Shown one piece after another: positions 50,328 to 58,734 of a stretch of 64,000 nt of DNA (within the stretch, counting starts at the first letter, position 1; each line of letters opens with the position of its first letter). Both the position numbers and the translations under genes were made by a program. The stretch is taken from contig PLME01000004.1 of the NCBI GenBank assembly GCA_003142375.1, positions 69,060 to 133,059 of the forward strand, read 5' to 3'. Source of the DNA: Dehalococcoidia bacterium (lineage in GTDB: Bacteria > Chloroflexota > Dehalococcoidia > GIF9 > UBA5629). The notes under the pieces were generated by a model. That model did not search any database. It saw only the letters and a program-made list of their open reading frames with translations, and was not told the origin of the DNA.

Positions 50328-51101
50328 ATGCCGAATTTGAAACAGTTCTCACTGGAAGGCAAAGTTACCATGGTAACGGGCGCCAGCAGGGGCATCGGAC
50401 GTGCTACGGCGCTGGCCTTTGCCAGGGCGGGTTCCGATTTGATATTAACCAGCCGCAAGGCTGAAGACCTGGAAAAGGTGGCGGCTGATATAAGAAACGA
50501 AGGCCGGAGGGCGCTGGTGATCAGCGCCCATCTGGGCAGGACGGAAGATACTAAGAACGTGGCGGCTACCGCCAGGGCCGCCTTCGGCAGGATAGACATA
50601 CTGGTCAACAATGCGGGCACCAGCCCCATTTTCGCCTCTTTCCTGGAGTCCGACGAGAGGCTGTGGGACGCAATTATGAACCTGAACCTCAAGGGACTGT
50701 TCTTCCTGAGCCAGGCGGTAGCTAAGATTATGAAGGAGCAGGGCGGGGGCTGCATCATAAATGTGGCCTCGATAGACGGCTATCTGCCGGAGACTGACAA
50801 TGGGGTGTATGCCGTCAGCAAGGCGGGGGTGATTATGGCCACCAAAGTAATGGCACGGGAGCTGGCGGCTTTCAATATCAGAGTGAACACGCTGGCGCCC
50901 GGATTCGTACATACCAAGCTGCTCGATGCCAGCTTCCAGGCCCGGCCGGGACGTGAGGAAGAATGTAAAGGCTTTGTGCCGCAGGGACGCATAGGAGAGC
51001 CCGAAGACATGGTGGGGACTATGATCTACCTGGCATCGGATGCCTCGAAGTTTGTCACAGGGCACGTGGTGATTGCCGATGGCGGCATGCTTTATATTTG
51101 A
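50328..51101 (+). CDS. Short-chain dehydrogenase/reductase
   Basis: I start at the ATG at 50328, 10 codons inside the track ORF, with GGGAGG 7 nt upstream. The 257 residues have the Rossmann motif TGASRGIG, the NNAG motif, catalytic Ser in NVASIDGY and Y-x-x-x-K (YAVSK), and the C-terminal GHVVIADGGM. It is a classical SDR, probably NADP(H)-dependent because Arg follows the Gly motif. The substrate is unknown. It is divergent from the secernin-like gene. Confidence 0.93.
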   Translation: MPNLKQFSLEGKVTMVTGASRGIGRATALAFARAGSDLILTSRKAEDLEKVAADIRNEGRRALVISAHLGRTEDTKNVAATARAAFGRIDILVNNAGTSPIFASFLESDERLWDAIMNLNLKGLFFLSQAVAKIMKEQGGGCIINVASIDGYLPETDNGVYAVSKAGVIMATKVMARELAAFNIRVNTLAPGFVHTKLLDASFQARPGREEECKGFVPQGRIGEPEDMVGTMIYLASDASKFVTGHVVIADGGMLYI

Positions 51102-51116
51102 TCAGATTGAGTTGCT

Positions 51117-51581
51117 CTACTTGAGAGTGAGGGTCTTGCATATCGCCATGATCTGGTCTTTTTTATCCTGGTCGCCGAGCGTATAACCGGTAATAACGAT
51201 CCCCACTCCGTCCTTGTTGACACCAAGAGAATATCCCCACATGTTTACTATCATTATTTTAGCAGTGACTATCGCTTCAACTGCGAAAGTTTTGCCATCT
51301 GCCAGCGTTGTCAATTTGGATGACTGAATATTCACAGTCACGCCTATGTTTTTCAGACCTGGGCTCTCATCATAAGCAGCTTTAATGGCTTTGCCGAAAT
51401 CAGCTTCCGGAGTGCTGCTAATACTTGCCGGAGCAACGCTGGCATTCACGCTGTCGGCGCCCTGGAAGCTGCTTGCAGCTATTGCAAAAACCATGGCACC
51501 CGATTTCTCCGCTGTTATCCAGTTACCGGGATACATGAAACTGAAGCCGTACTCGTCATTGGTATATGTGGCATCGAACAC
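51117..51581 (-). CDS. PsbP/DUF1795-like small protein without signal peptide
   Basis: The 154-residue protein starts at GTG 51581, with GGAGG 6 nt upstream. TYTNDEYGFSFMYPGNW is the first strand of PsbP/DUF1795-like domains, which are usually secreted lipoproteins. Here no signal peptide precedes it and the start is well supported, so it is either cytoplasmic or has lost its export signal. It converges with the SDR gene (15 nt apart). I infer no function. Confidence 0.7.
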   Translation of the reverse strand: MFDATYTNDEYGFSFMYPGNWITAEKSGAMVFAIAASSFQGADSVNASVAPASISSTPEADFGKAIKAAYDESPGLKNIGVTVNIQSSKLTTLADGKTFAVEAIVTAKIMIVNMWGYSLGVNKDGVGIVITGYTLGDQDKKDQIMAICKTLTLK

Positions 51582-51664
51582 TTCCTGCCTCCTTCACTAA
51601 AAATATTATCCACCGGGCAATCTATCACCGTATAATAACATCTTTCAACAACCCGATGTTCAAA

Positions 51665-51702
51665 CTCATAACCCGAAGGTCGCAGGTTCAAATCCCGCCC
51701 CG
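51665..51702 (+). pseudogene. Initiator tRNA-Met 3'-half remnant, probable attachment-site scar
   Basis: CTCATAACCCGAAGGTCG, then GGTTCAAATCC and GCCCC, match the anticodon loop to acceptor side of initiator tRNA-Met(CAU). The match starts exactly at the anticodon loop; the 5' side of the stem is AAA where GGG is expected, and no D-arm lies upstream. One T-stem pair is mismatched (A-C). It therefore cannot be a functional tRNA. It lies 3 nt from the stop of the convergent acyl-CoA synthetase-like gene. Confidence 0.6.
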
Positions 51703-51705
51703 TTT

Positions 51706-53133
51706 CTACGTTTTCGGGAGCCGGCGGCGTTCGTTATATTCGACTACCATCCTCAGCGCCTCGGCGGCTGCCGGGAAGCTGTAATAGACCGCTTTTTTAG
51801 ATGCCACCATCTTCTGAACAAGCTCGAAAATCACCTTCTGGCGATCGGGGATGATGCCATTTTCGCAAATATAGGCCACCGGCTTGTGTGAAACATCATA
51901 GGCATGGCTGAGAGCATCGCCCCACATGAACAGGGCCGCGAAGGCTTCCCTGGGCATCTGGCTGGGGCGCATGAAACCGACACAAAAATCTATCTCATCC
52001 CAATCAGTCAGCACGTCCACAGCTTTCTCAAGGCTGCCGGAGTCCATCATGCTCTGCGAGTAATCTACCGGGTTGCTCAGCATATTGCCTGCCAGCTGGG
52101 TAAAGCCCATCAGCTTTTCCCTGATATCGGCGGTCACACGCGGCAGCCTGAATCCCCTGCGCTCGAACTCGTCGGTGAGCAGCACGCTGGCGCCCCCTCC
52201 CGGACCGATCAAAAGCGCATTCCTGCCGCCTGGATCGGGTATGAAGGACAGGGTAACAAGGATATCCACCATCTCTTCCACATTGTGGACCATGATGGCA
52301 TTGGACTGCCGGCAGAGCGTTTCCCAGATGGCATGATTTCCAGCCAGCGAGGCAGTGTGGGTGGAGGTAGCCCTGGCCCCGGCCTCTCCGCAGCCTCCCT
52401 TCACCAGTACCAAGGTCTTTTCCTTCGCAGCCTTCTTAAACAGCGGGAGGAACCGCTTGCCATCCTTCACGCCCTCCAGGTACATTGCGATAATTTCAGT
52501 TTGGGGATCTTCGATCATGTATTCCAGGAAGTCGCATTCGTTGAGGTCGCAGGCATTGCCGAAGCTGATGACCTTGCTGAACCTTACGCCGCGCCAGCCT
52601 GCTTCCATAATCACATAGTCTGTGTTGCCGCCGCTCTGGCTGATGAACCCCACGTGGCCGCTTTCCTTGGGAAAGTTAGGGTCGAAGGAGACCTTGGATT
52701 CCGGGCAGTAGATGCCCATGCAGTTGGGACCCAGGATCCTGATGCCTGTCTCATGCGCCAGCCGGGTGAGCTCATCCTGCAATCCTTTAACATCTTCCTG
52801 TCCGGTCTCGGCGAAACCGGCGGTGCAAAAATGGATGGCCTTAGCGCCCTTGGCCGCACATTGCTTGACGATCTCGGGAGCAATTTTGGCGTTTACAGTG
52901 CCGATGGCATAATCGATAGTCCCCGGTATTGCATCGACCGATTGATAAACTTTGTAGCCGTTCAGCTCTCCGCCGTGCGGATTGACCGGATAAAGCGGGC
53001 CCTTGAATTCGAATTCACGCATGGCGCTCCAGAAAGTCCTGGTCCAGTGATGGGGGTTGCTGGTGGTGATCCCTACCAGTGCAACGTTCCTGGGATGAAA
53101 TATAGCGTCCAGCGCGTCGTAAATTTTAGACAT
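51706..53133 (-). CDS. NDP-forming acyl-CoA synthetase alpha subunit-like protein
   Basis: The 475-residue protein has a CoA-binding Rossmann domain (about 8-130) with NVALVGITTSNP and FCTAGFAE, two ligase-CoA domains, GPNCMGIY, and the phospho-His region ATSTHTASLAGN. This is the alpha-subunit layout of ADP-forming acetyl-CoA synthetases. The ATP-grasp beta subunit is not adjacent, so it must be elsewhere or the protein works otherwise. It could conserve energy by making ATP from an acyl-CoA produced in the catabolic region. The stop lies next to the tRNA remnant. Confidence 0.88.
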   Translation of the reverse strand: MSKIYDALDAIFHPRNVALVGITTSNPHHWTRTFWSAMREFEFKGPLYPVNPHGGELNGYKVYQSVDAIPGTIDYAIGTVNAKIAPEIVKQCAAKGAKAIHFCTAGFAETGQEDVKGLQDELTRLAHETGIRILGPNCMGIYCPESKVSFDPNFPKESGHVGFISQSGGNTDYVIMEAGWRGVRFSKVISFGNACDLNECDFLEYMIEDPQTEIIAMYLEGVKDGKRFLPLFKKAAKEKTLVLVKGGCGEAGARATSTHTASLAGNHAIWETLCRQSNAIMVHNVEEMVDILVTLSFIPDPGGRNALLIGPGGGASVLLTDEFERRGFRLPRVTADIREKLMGFTQLAGNMLSNPVDYSQSMMDSGSLEKAVDVLTDWDEIDFCVGFMRPSQMPREAFAALFMWGDALSHAYDVSHKPVAYICENGIIPDRQKVIFELVQKMVASKKAVYYSFPAAAEALRMVVEYNERRRLPKT

Positions 53134-53238
53134 CAGGCATTCTCCATAGGTGCAGCAAGATTATGTTGATTAACGAGTCAATTAATAACGGCAGTGGAAA
53201 TTATATTATATTACGGTTGTCATAGACAAGCGGGCAAT

Positions 53239-54492
53239 TCAGCCGCCACCGGCTTTTTCCATAGTTATTTGTATGGCGCGGGTCCGCTGCAGCAGCGGCG
53301 GATGCGTGTAATTCAGGAAAACGTAAAAAGGGTGCGGTGTAAGGTTGGAGAGATTATTCCTGGACAATTTCTTCAAAGAATCGACCATCTGTGCAGCATC
53401 CGGCACGGTTAAAGCCGCGAAACGGTCTGCATCATACTCGTATTTACGAGAGAGCATGTTCATGAGCACGGCCAGCACAAGCTCGATAGGTGTATACAGC
53501 AGGCCGAAGAATATCAACCCTGTATAGATCGAAGGCTGCTGTACGTAAAAGGCCTGGTATAGCCCCGGGCTGTTGAGGAAGAGGGATAACAGGAAAAGCA
53601 ATATTCCGAAATGCAAGATGTTAGTGATCAGGCCCCAAAGGATGTGTTTTTTCTTGTAATGGCCGATCTCGTGCGCCAGGACAGCTACCAGCTCGGGAAC
53701 GGTATGCTGTGCTATCAGCGTATCGAAGAGGGCTATTCTTTTATTGCGGCCGAACCCTGTGAAAAAGGCATTGGACTTGCTGGACCTTCTCGAACCGTCA
53801 ATTACATAAACGTTGCTGATGGGGAATTTTACAGATTCAGCATAGCGGATGATAGCACCCCTCAGTTCCCCTTCTTCCAAAGGTGTGAACTTGTTGAAGA
53901 GCGGCATAATCCAGTTTGGTGCGATGAACTCAATAACCAAAAGATAAATGGTCAGTGCCGCCCAACAGTAAAGCCAGGCGTAAACGCCTGCCAGTTCGAA
54001 CAAGGCTAATATACAGGCCAGCAAAGGGGCTCCCAAGATCGCCGCCAGTATGAGGGCCTTCAGCCTGTCGATGATGAAGGTGCGCGGCGTCGTCCTGTTG
54101 AAGCCGTAATGCTGCTCGATAACGAAGGTAGCGTAGATGCTGAAAGGGAGCATCACCAGGTTATAGGCCAGCAGCAAAATGCCGGTATATAATAGCCCGT
54201 TTAGTATGCTTGCCAGTCCCCACGCCCTGACCGCCTGGTCGAGCCAGTTGAAGCCTCCGCTGAACCAGAATGCCAGCAACAGGACCAGGCTGAAGGCGCC
54301 CGTAATCAGCCCGAAACGTGTATTTTCGCGTGTATATTCCTGCGACCTGCGGTACGCATCGGGAGTATAAATGTCCTTGAGTACCTCCGGTGGCTCTAGC
54401 TTTAGTGCCCTGAGATTCAGGATATTGGAAACAAGGTCGAGTACAAACTCCAGCAGGAGAGCTGCCAGGATTACGGCGGCGAAAATATTCAT
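53239..54492 (-). CDS. M48 family metalloprotease (Ste24/CAAX protease-like)
   Basis: The 417-residue protein has about seven membrane helices and the zinc motif HEIGH in VAVLAHEIGHYKKKH, with the third ligand in YEYDADRFA. SRRSSKSNAFFTGFG before the motif is the Ste24 family signature. In bacteria such proteins degrade or process membrane proteins. A perfect TATAAT ends 8 nt before the ATG, so the mRNA should be leaderless. The gene is divergent from the small lipoprotein gene. Confidence 0.93.
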   Translation of the reverse strand: MNIFAAVILAALLLEFVLDLVSNILNLRALKLEPPEVLKDIYTPDAYRRSQEYTRENTRFGLITGAFSLVLLLAFWFSGGFNWLDQAVRAWGLASILNGLLYTGILLLAYNLVMLPFSIYATFVIEQHYGFNRTTPRTFIIDRLKALILAAILGAPLLACILALFELAGVYAWLYCWAALTIYLLVIEFIAPNWIMPLFNKFTPLEEGELRGAIIRYAESVKFPISNVYVIDGSRRSSKSNAFFTGFGRNKRIALFDTLIAQHTVPELVAVLAHEIGHYKKKHILWGLITNILHFGILLFLLSLFLNSPGLYQAFYVQQPSIYTGLIFFGLLYTPIELVLAVLMNMLSRKYEYDADRFAALTVPDAAQMVDSLKKLSRNNLSNLTPHPFYVFLNYTHPPLLQRTRAIQITMEKAGGG

Positions 54493-54500
54493 GGGGGAAT

Positions 54501-54528
54501 ATTATAGGAAAATCTCAGGACATGTAAA
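54501..54528 (-). promoter_or_regulatory. Promoter giving a leaderless mRNA for the M48 protease gene
   Basis: On the minus strand TTTACA (54523-54528), a 16-bp spacer and TATAAT (54501-54506) end 8 nt before the ATG at 54492. No Shine-Dalgarno fits. Confidence 0.6.
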
Positions 54529-54589
54529 CCTTTGCCGTCCGGCGCCGTTAATATATATGAATTCCAAAAAGATGGGAGGTCTTACTGCC

Positions 54590-54952
54590 ATGAGAAGCTT
54601 AATTATCCTGTTTATGGCGGTTTTTATAATAGCGGTGGTGGGCGGCTGCCAGGTCGCTTACAGCGGCACGCCGGTTGTCGTAAGTTACGACAATACTGAC
54701 AGCAACCTTTTGACCCTCAAAATAACGCAACCGCAGGATGAATCGGTGGTGAGGAGCAACCCCCTGGCCGTCAGCGGCACTGTAACCTTACCGTCGGAAA
54801 TTACCGTGGACGGGGTTTCAGTGGATGTCAAAGACAACCATTTCAATACTTCTATTGACTTGGAACCCGGGCCCAATTCCATCGACATATCGGCCAGAGA
54901 TATTTCGGGCCGCGAGACTTCCAAAAATATCTCAGTGGTCTACGTGCCTTAA
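54590..54952 (+). CDS. Small lipoprotein with bacterial Ig-like domain
   Basis: I start at the ATG at 54590, with GGGAGGT 9 nt upstream; the track ORF from 54371 is mostly a shadow. The 120 residues have a lipoprotein signal with lipobox VVGGC (Cys 20). One domain follows, with LKITQPQDESVVRSNPLAVSG and EPGPNSIDISARD, as in the Ig-like or cohesin-type repeats that are appended to secreted proteins. It should be outside the membrane. No function is evident. Confidence 0.75.
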   Translation: MRSLIILFMAVFIIAVVGGCQVAYSGTPVVVSYDNTDSNLLTLKITQPQDESVVRSNPLAVSGTVTLPSEITVDGVSVDVKDNHFNTSIDLEPGPNSIDISARDISGRETSKNISVVYVP

Positions 54953-54954
54953 TT

Positions 54955-54983
54955 TTGACAGAACTTCTTCCTATCCTTTAAAT
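54955..54983 (+). promoter_or_regulatory. Promoter giving a leaderless or near-leaderless mRNA for maf
   Basis: TTGACA (54955-54960), a 17-bp spacer and TTAAAT (54978-54983) end 10 nt before the ATG at 54994. The intervening ACCCGGGCA has no Shine-Dalgarno. Confidence 0.55.
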
Positions 54984-54993
54984 TACCCGGGCA

Positions 54994-55638
54994 ATGAAAT
55001 CTATAGTCCTTGCTTCCTCCTCCCCGCGGCGTAAAGAGCTGCTGGAATCCATCGGGCTAAAATTCACCGTCGATGCTACTGAGGTCGAGGAGGACATCGG
55101 GAGCAAACTCAAGCCCGCCGACCTGGTTAAAGCCATTTCGCTGGAAAAGGCAACTGCTGCCGCCGCCCGGCATCCCGATTCTATAATCATAGCTGCCGAT
55201 ACCCTGGGCGTGCTGGGGAACATGTTGCTGGGCAAACCGCGCAGCACGGCGGAAGCGATCGCAATGCTGCGCATTATGAGCGGCAGGTGCCACCGTGTTT
55301 TAACCGGGTTTACCATCCTGGATTCCGGAGGGGACAGCAGGGTTTCGAAGGTGGTGGAGACCAGAGTATATTTTAAAAAGCTGAATGACGAAGAAATCGA
55401 AAACTACGTGCGGAGCAATGAGCCTCTGGATAAGGCTGGGGCTTATGCTATTCAGGGCATTGGTTCGTCACTGGTAGAGAGGATCGAAGGAGATTATTAT
55501 AATGTTATCGGCCTGCCGCTGTATGCGCTGGTTAGTGAGTTGAAGAAATTCGGCGTGACACTACCGGTGGGTGTCAGCCATGTATCGCTGCGGAATCCCC
55601 CGCCAGGTAGCCCGTGGAGAAAGCCGCTTGCAAGTTGA
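54994..55638 (+). CDS. maf: Maf-family nucleotide pyrophosphatase
   Basis: The 214-residue protein has the Maf signature SIVLASSSPRRKELLESIG at its N-terminus, then IIAADTLGVLG (the usual DT-x-V-x), GKPRSTAEAIAML, and YAIQGIGSSLVERIEGDYYNVIGLP. Maf enzymes hydrolyse non-canonical nucleotides such as dTTP, UTP or modified forms. The C-terminus extends about 15 residues past the domain and overlaps the opposite flavoprotein gene by 65 nt. The exact subfamily is not clear from the sequence. Confidence 0.93.
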   Translation: MKSIVLASSSPRRKELLESIGLKFTVDATEVEEDIGSKLKPADLVKAISLEKATAAAARHPDSIIIAADTLGVLGNMLLGKPRSTAEAIAMLRIMSGRCHRVLTGFTILDSGGDSRVSKVVETRVYFKKLNDEEIENYVRSNEPLDKAGAYAIQGIGSSLVERIEGDYYNVIGLPLYALVSELKKFGVTLPVGVSHVSLRNPPPGSPWRKPLAS

Positions 55639-56902
55639 AGCCTCCCGTATCGGCATCGATATCAAGCACTTCACCGCAGAAATAAAGCCCTTTTATCAGC
55701 TTTGACTGCATGGTGCGCGGGTCGACCTCGTTCAGGCAAATACCCCCGGCCGTTACCATGGCCTCAGCCAGCGGACGCGGGCCCTTAATATCCAGCCTGT
55801 AGTCTTTTAAGATGCGGCTGATATTTTCACGTTGTGGGGCGGTGACCTGGTTAGCCCTGGTCTGCCCGGAAACCCCGGCCTCGGCTAAAACTGATACAGC
55901 TATTTTCGATGGCACTAAATCTTCGAGTATATTCTGCACTAAACGGCTGCTGTAACGGTTCAGCATCTCCTGCAACTCCTCCTCCGCATGTTTATGTTCC
56001 TTTTTAGGAATGAGGTCGATGGTGAGGCTGGCGAAGCCCTGCTCCAGGGCATCCGCCACCGCCAGGCTCATGAGCAGAACAGCCGGGCCGCTGAGGCCGT
56101 AATGCGTAAAGAGGATATCGCCGGTCCGGCTTTCGATGAGGGGCAGCCGGATCTTGCGGCCCGCTATGCCGCGTCCACAGTCTTTACCGGGGATTAAAGC
56201 CGGGTCGATATCTTCGGCTCTGCAGGCAAAGGATGTTAGCCGTACACCTTTCAAACTTATACCCTGCAGACTTTGGGCTTTTGTTCCTTCCGTCATCAGC
56301 GGCACCAGTGCCGGCCGCAATCTGACAATCGAATGTCCCAGGGCGGCGGCCATTTTATATCCGTCGCCGGTTGACCCGGTCTGAGGGTAGGAGGCGCCCC
56401 CGGTTGCCAGTACTGCTGCATCGGCCCTGTAAGAGCCCATGGCGGTGCATACAGCGGTGACACGCCCACCTGATGCTTCAATTTCCCGGACGGGCGATTC
56501 CATTACGATTTTGACGCCGTTTTGAGACATATATTGTATAAGAGCGGCTACGACATCCGAGGACCGGCCGGAAGCCGGGAAGATGCGGCCGTCCGGCTCT
56601 GCCAGCGTTTTAAGTCCCTGCCCGGCGAAAAAATTCAAAAGGTCATTGCGGGAGAAACGGCGGAGGGAGGGGTAGAGGAATTTCCCGTTCCTGCCGAACA
56701 TACAGATGAAATCTTCGAAGTCCCGTGCGTTGCTGAGGTTGCAGCGCGTATTTCCGCTGATTAGGACTTTTTTGCCCGGGCGCTCCATTTTCTCTAGCAG
56801 CAGCACTTCGGCGCCTGATTCCGCGGCGCGGCCGGCCGCCATCATGCCGGCCGCCCCACCGCCGATAACGACAATTTTTTTCTTACTCATAGCGTTTTGC
56901 AT
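55574..56902 (-). CDS. HI0933-like flavoprotein (BaiN/RdsA family)
   Basis: I place the start at the ATG at 56902 (MQNAMSKKK); the ATG at 56890 and the track TTG at 56911 are alternatives, none with a Shine-Dalgarno. The product has the FAD-binding Rossmann motif VVIGGGAAGMMAAGRAAE, then LISGNTRCNLSN, AVLATGGASYPQTGSTGDGY and, near the C-terminus, GLYFCGEVLDIDADTGGFN with QAAFSTGYLAG. These are the motifs of the HI0933 family, some of which reduce steroid enones or bile acid intermediates. It overlaps maf by 65 nt at the 3' ends. Its substrate is unknown. Confidence 0.92.
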   Translation of the reverse strand: MQNAMSKKKIVVIGGGAAGMMAAGRAAESGAEVLLLEKMERPGKKVLISGNTRCNLSNARDFEDFICMFGRNGKFLYPSLRRFSRNDLLNFFAGQGLKTLAEPDGRIFPASGRSSDVVAALIQYMSQNGVKIVMESPVREIEASGGRVTAVCTAMGSYRADAAVLATGGASYPQTGSTGDGYKMAAALGHSIVRLRPALVPLMTEGTKAQSLQGISLKGVRLTSFACRAEDIDPALIPGKDCGRGIAGRKIRLPLIESRTGDILFTHYGLSGPAVLLMSLAVADALEQGFASLTIDLIPKKEHKHAEEELQEMLNRYSSRLVQNILEDLVPSKIAVSVLAEAGVSGQTRANQVTAPQRENISRILKDYRLDIKGPRPLAEAMVTAGGICLNEVDPRTMQSKLIKGLYFCGEVLDIDADTGGFNLQAAFSTGYLAGDSAAIHG

Positions 56903-57020
56903 ACCCGTCAAGCGGCTTGCCGCCGGGAGAATATCGAACGCCGGACCGTCGGTATGTGCATGCCCCTCTCAATCCGTATTATAATAACATCATTTCCACA
57001 CGGCAGGAATTTATCTCAAA

Positions 57021-57545
57021 ATGAAAAAAACCGGCGGCGTGTTGACACGCCAAGACTTGCTTGAATTGCTGAAAGGCCAGCCTCCCCTGTTAGCAGGGTT
57101 TGTGAACCTCGAGGAGCAATTGCAGCCTAACGGCATCGACCTGACTGTGCGTGAAATCAGCGCCTTCTCATCCAGGGGCAACCTTACAGAGACCAACGAG
57201 GGCAGGGAATTGTCCAAAACAACACTTCTGGTATTCGATGCTCACGGCGGCGTTGACCTGTTGCCGGGGGCTTACCTTATCACGTTTAACGAAATCGTCA
57301 GTCTCCCCTCCGATATTATGGCTTTGGCCAGGCCGCGTTCGAGCCTGAACCGCTGCGGCGTCAGCATGCACAGCGCCGTCTGGGACGCAGGCTATTCAGG
57401 GCGGTCACAGTCGATGCTGGTTGTATATAACACACACGGCTTCAGGCTGCACAGAAACGCGCGGGTCATGCAGCTCGTCTTCATGTATACTACGCGTGAT
57501 GTCGGCCAGGGCTATAGCGGCCGTTATCAGAATGAAAATATTTAG
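57021..57545 (+). CDS. dCTP deaminase/dUTPase-family protein
   Basis: The 174-residue protein has the trimeric dUTPase fold motifs: LQPNGIDLTVREI, DLLPGAYLITFNEIVSLP, ARPRSSLNRCGVS and VWDAGYSGRSQSMLVVYN. The last two carry the usual active-site residues of the dCTP deaminase group. It should act on dCTP or dUTP to keep uracil out of DNA; bifunctional members exist. A TATAAT lies about 40 nt upstream and GGCAGGAA precedes the start. Confidence 0.88.
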   Translation: MKKTGGVLTRQDLLELLKGQPPLLAGFVNLEEQLQPNGIDLTVREISAFSSRGNLTETNEGRELSKTTLLVFDAHGGVDLLPGAYLITFNEIVSLPSDIMALARPRSSLNRCGVSMHSAVWDAGYSGRSQSMLVVYNTHGFRLHRNARVMQLVFMYTTRDVGQGYSGRYQNENI

Positions 57546-57571
57546 TCTTTAATTAAGGAGAACCGATCTCG

Positions 57572-58726
57572 ATGAAAATAAGCAGACTATCATTTTACTT
57601 GATGATATCAACTTTGTTGTTGTTGCTCGGTCTGGCGGGCTGCATCAACCAGTCGCCCATCGAACAGGCGGTCATTACCAGCGGTGTGGCCAAGACCGGC
57701 CAGCCGGAACTGGCGGCCGACAGCTTCGCCCCGGATGTAAAGAACATCTATTGCTCGGTCAAGCTTTCCGCCACATCTACAACATCCATGGTCAAGGCAG
57801 AATGGTATGTGGCTAAAAGCGACGAGGCCGGCCTTACCAATTCCCTGATTGGGAACGAGACCCTGGCGGCATCGAGCCCCTACATCGTTTTTACCTTCAC
57901 CCGTGCGGATAAGCTCCTGCCCAGGGGTGACTACGAGGTGAAGTTGTATTTCGACGATAAATACCAGAAGTCTGCCACCTTCAAAATCCAGGGAAATACA
58001 TCTGCTCCGGCGGCCACCGTGAGCGAAGCAACCATGTGCTCCGCCATCGACCTGCTGACAAATAAACCTGTCGATAAAATAGATACCTTCCCCAATGATA
58101 TCTCTAAGATATTCTGCTCCTTCAAAGTAAGCGGAGCTGGAGTAGACACCGCGCTTAAAGGACATTGGGTATATGTATCCGGTGAAATAGCGGGCCTGGC
58201 AGGCAAGACAATTAATGACAGCTCCACCACCTCTGAGGGCAGGGACTATATAAGTTTTTCCATAGGCGTTCCTCCAGGTAAATTCTTCCCCAACGGCGAC
58301 TATGATCTAAAGCTGCTGGTGGAAGACAAGGAAGTGGCGAACCTGCCCTTCAAAGTTGTGGCTCCAGCATCTATCCCCGGGCCGTTTTTCGCAGGCATGT
58401 CAACCTTTGCCTACTCGGGTTCGGACAACAATACGATTGTATTGACGTCACAATTCCCGGCGGATAGCCCGGCGGTCAACCTGCTGGTCAAGGCCTATAA
58501 TGTGCCGTCAGGTTCCACCCTCGACATTCAGTGGATCGTCGCCAAAAGCACCGACCAAACCCTGATCGACCAGGTCGTAAAAGAGGAAAAATTGCAGATT
58601 CAGGGCTCAGGCCCGATCGTCAGTTCGCTGATCAGCCGTTCCGGCCCCTTTGTCAAAGGTGACTATCAGGTCAAACTGCTGATAGGTAGCCAGGAAATAG
58701 CTACGGTTCCCTTTAAGGTGCAGTAA
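57572..58726 (+). CDS. Lipoprotein with three related repeats
   Basis: The 384-residue protein has a lipoprotein signal with lipobox GLAGC (Cys about 24) and three repeats of about 110-120 residues. Each ends in a similar strand: GDYEVKLYFDD, GDYDLKLLVED and GDYQVKLLIGS, followed by F-K-I/V-Q-like residues. Each also has a segment like AEWYVAKSD or IQWIVAKST. I know no family name for the repeat. It should be anchored outside the membrane. It is 8 nt before the acetolactate decarboxylase gene, so the two are probably read together. Confidence 0.75.
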   Translation: MKISRLSFYLMISTLLLLLGLAGCINQSPIEQAVITSGVAKTGQPELAADSFAPDVKNIYCSVKLSATSTTSMVKAEWYVAKSDEAGLTNSLIGNETLAASSPYIVFTFTRADKLLPRGDYEVKLYFDDKYQKSATFKIQGNTSAPAATVSEATMCSAIDLLTNKPVDKIDTFPNDISKIFCSFKVSGAGVDTALKGHWVYVSGEIAGLAGKTINDSSTTSEGRDYISFSIGVPPGKFFPNGDYDLKLLVEDKEVANLPFKVVAPASIPGPFFAGMSTFAYSGSDNNTIVLTSQFPADSPAVNLLVKAYNVPSGSTLDIQWIVAKSTDQTLIDQVVKEEKLQIQGSGPIVSSLISRSGPFVKGDYQVKLLIGSQEIATVPFKVQ

Positions 58727-58734
58727 ACCGAGTA

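Noticed and set aside
54371-54589. N-terminal extension of the small lipoprotein ORF
   Set aside because: It is antisense to the M48 protease gene and lies before a good Shine-Dalgarno and a lipoprotein signal that starts at 54590.
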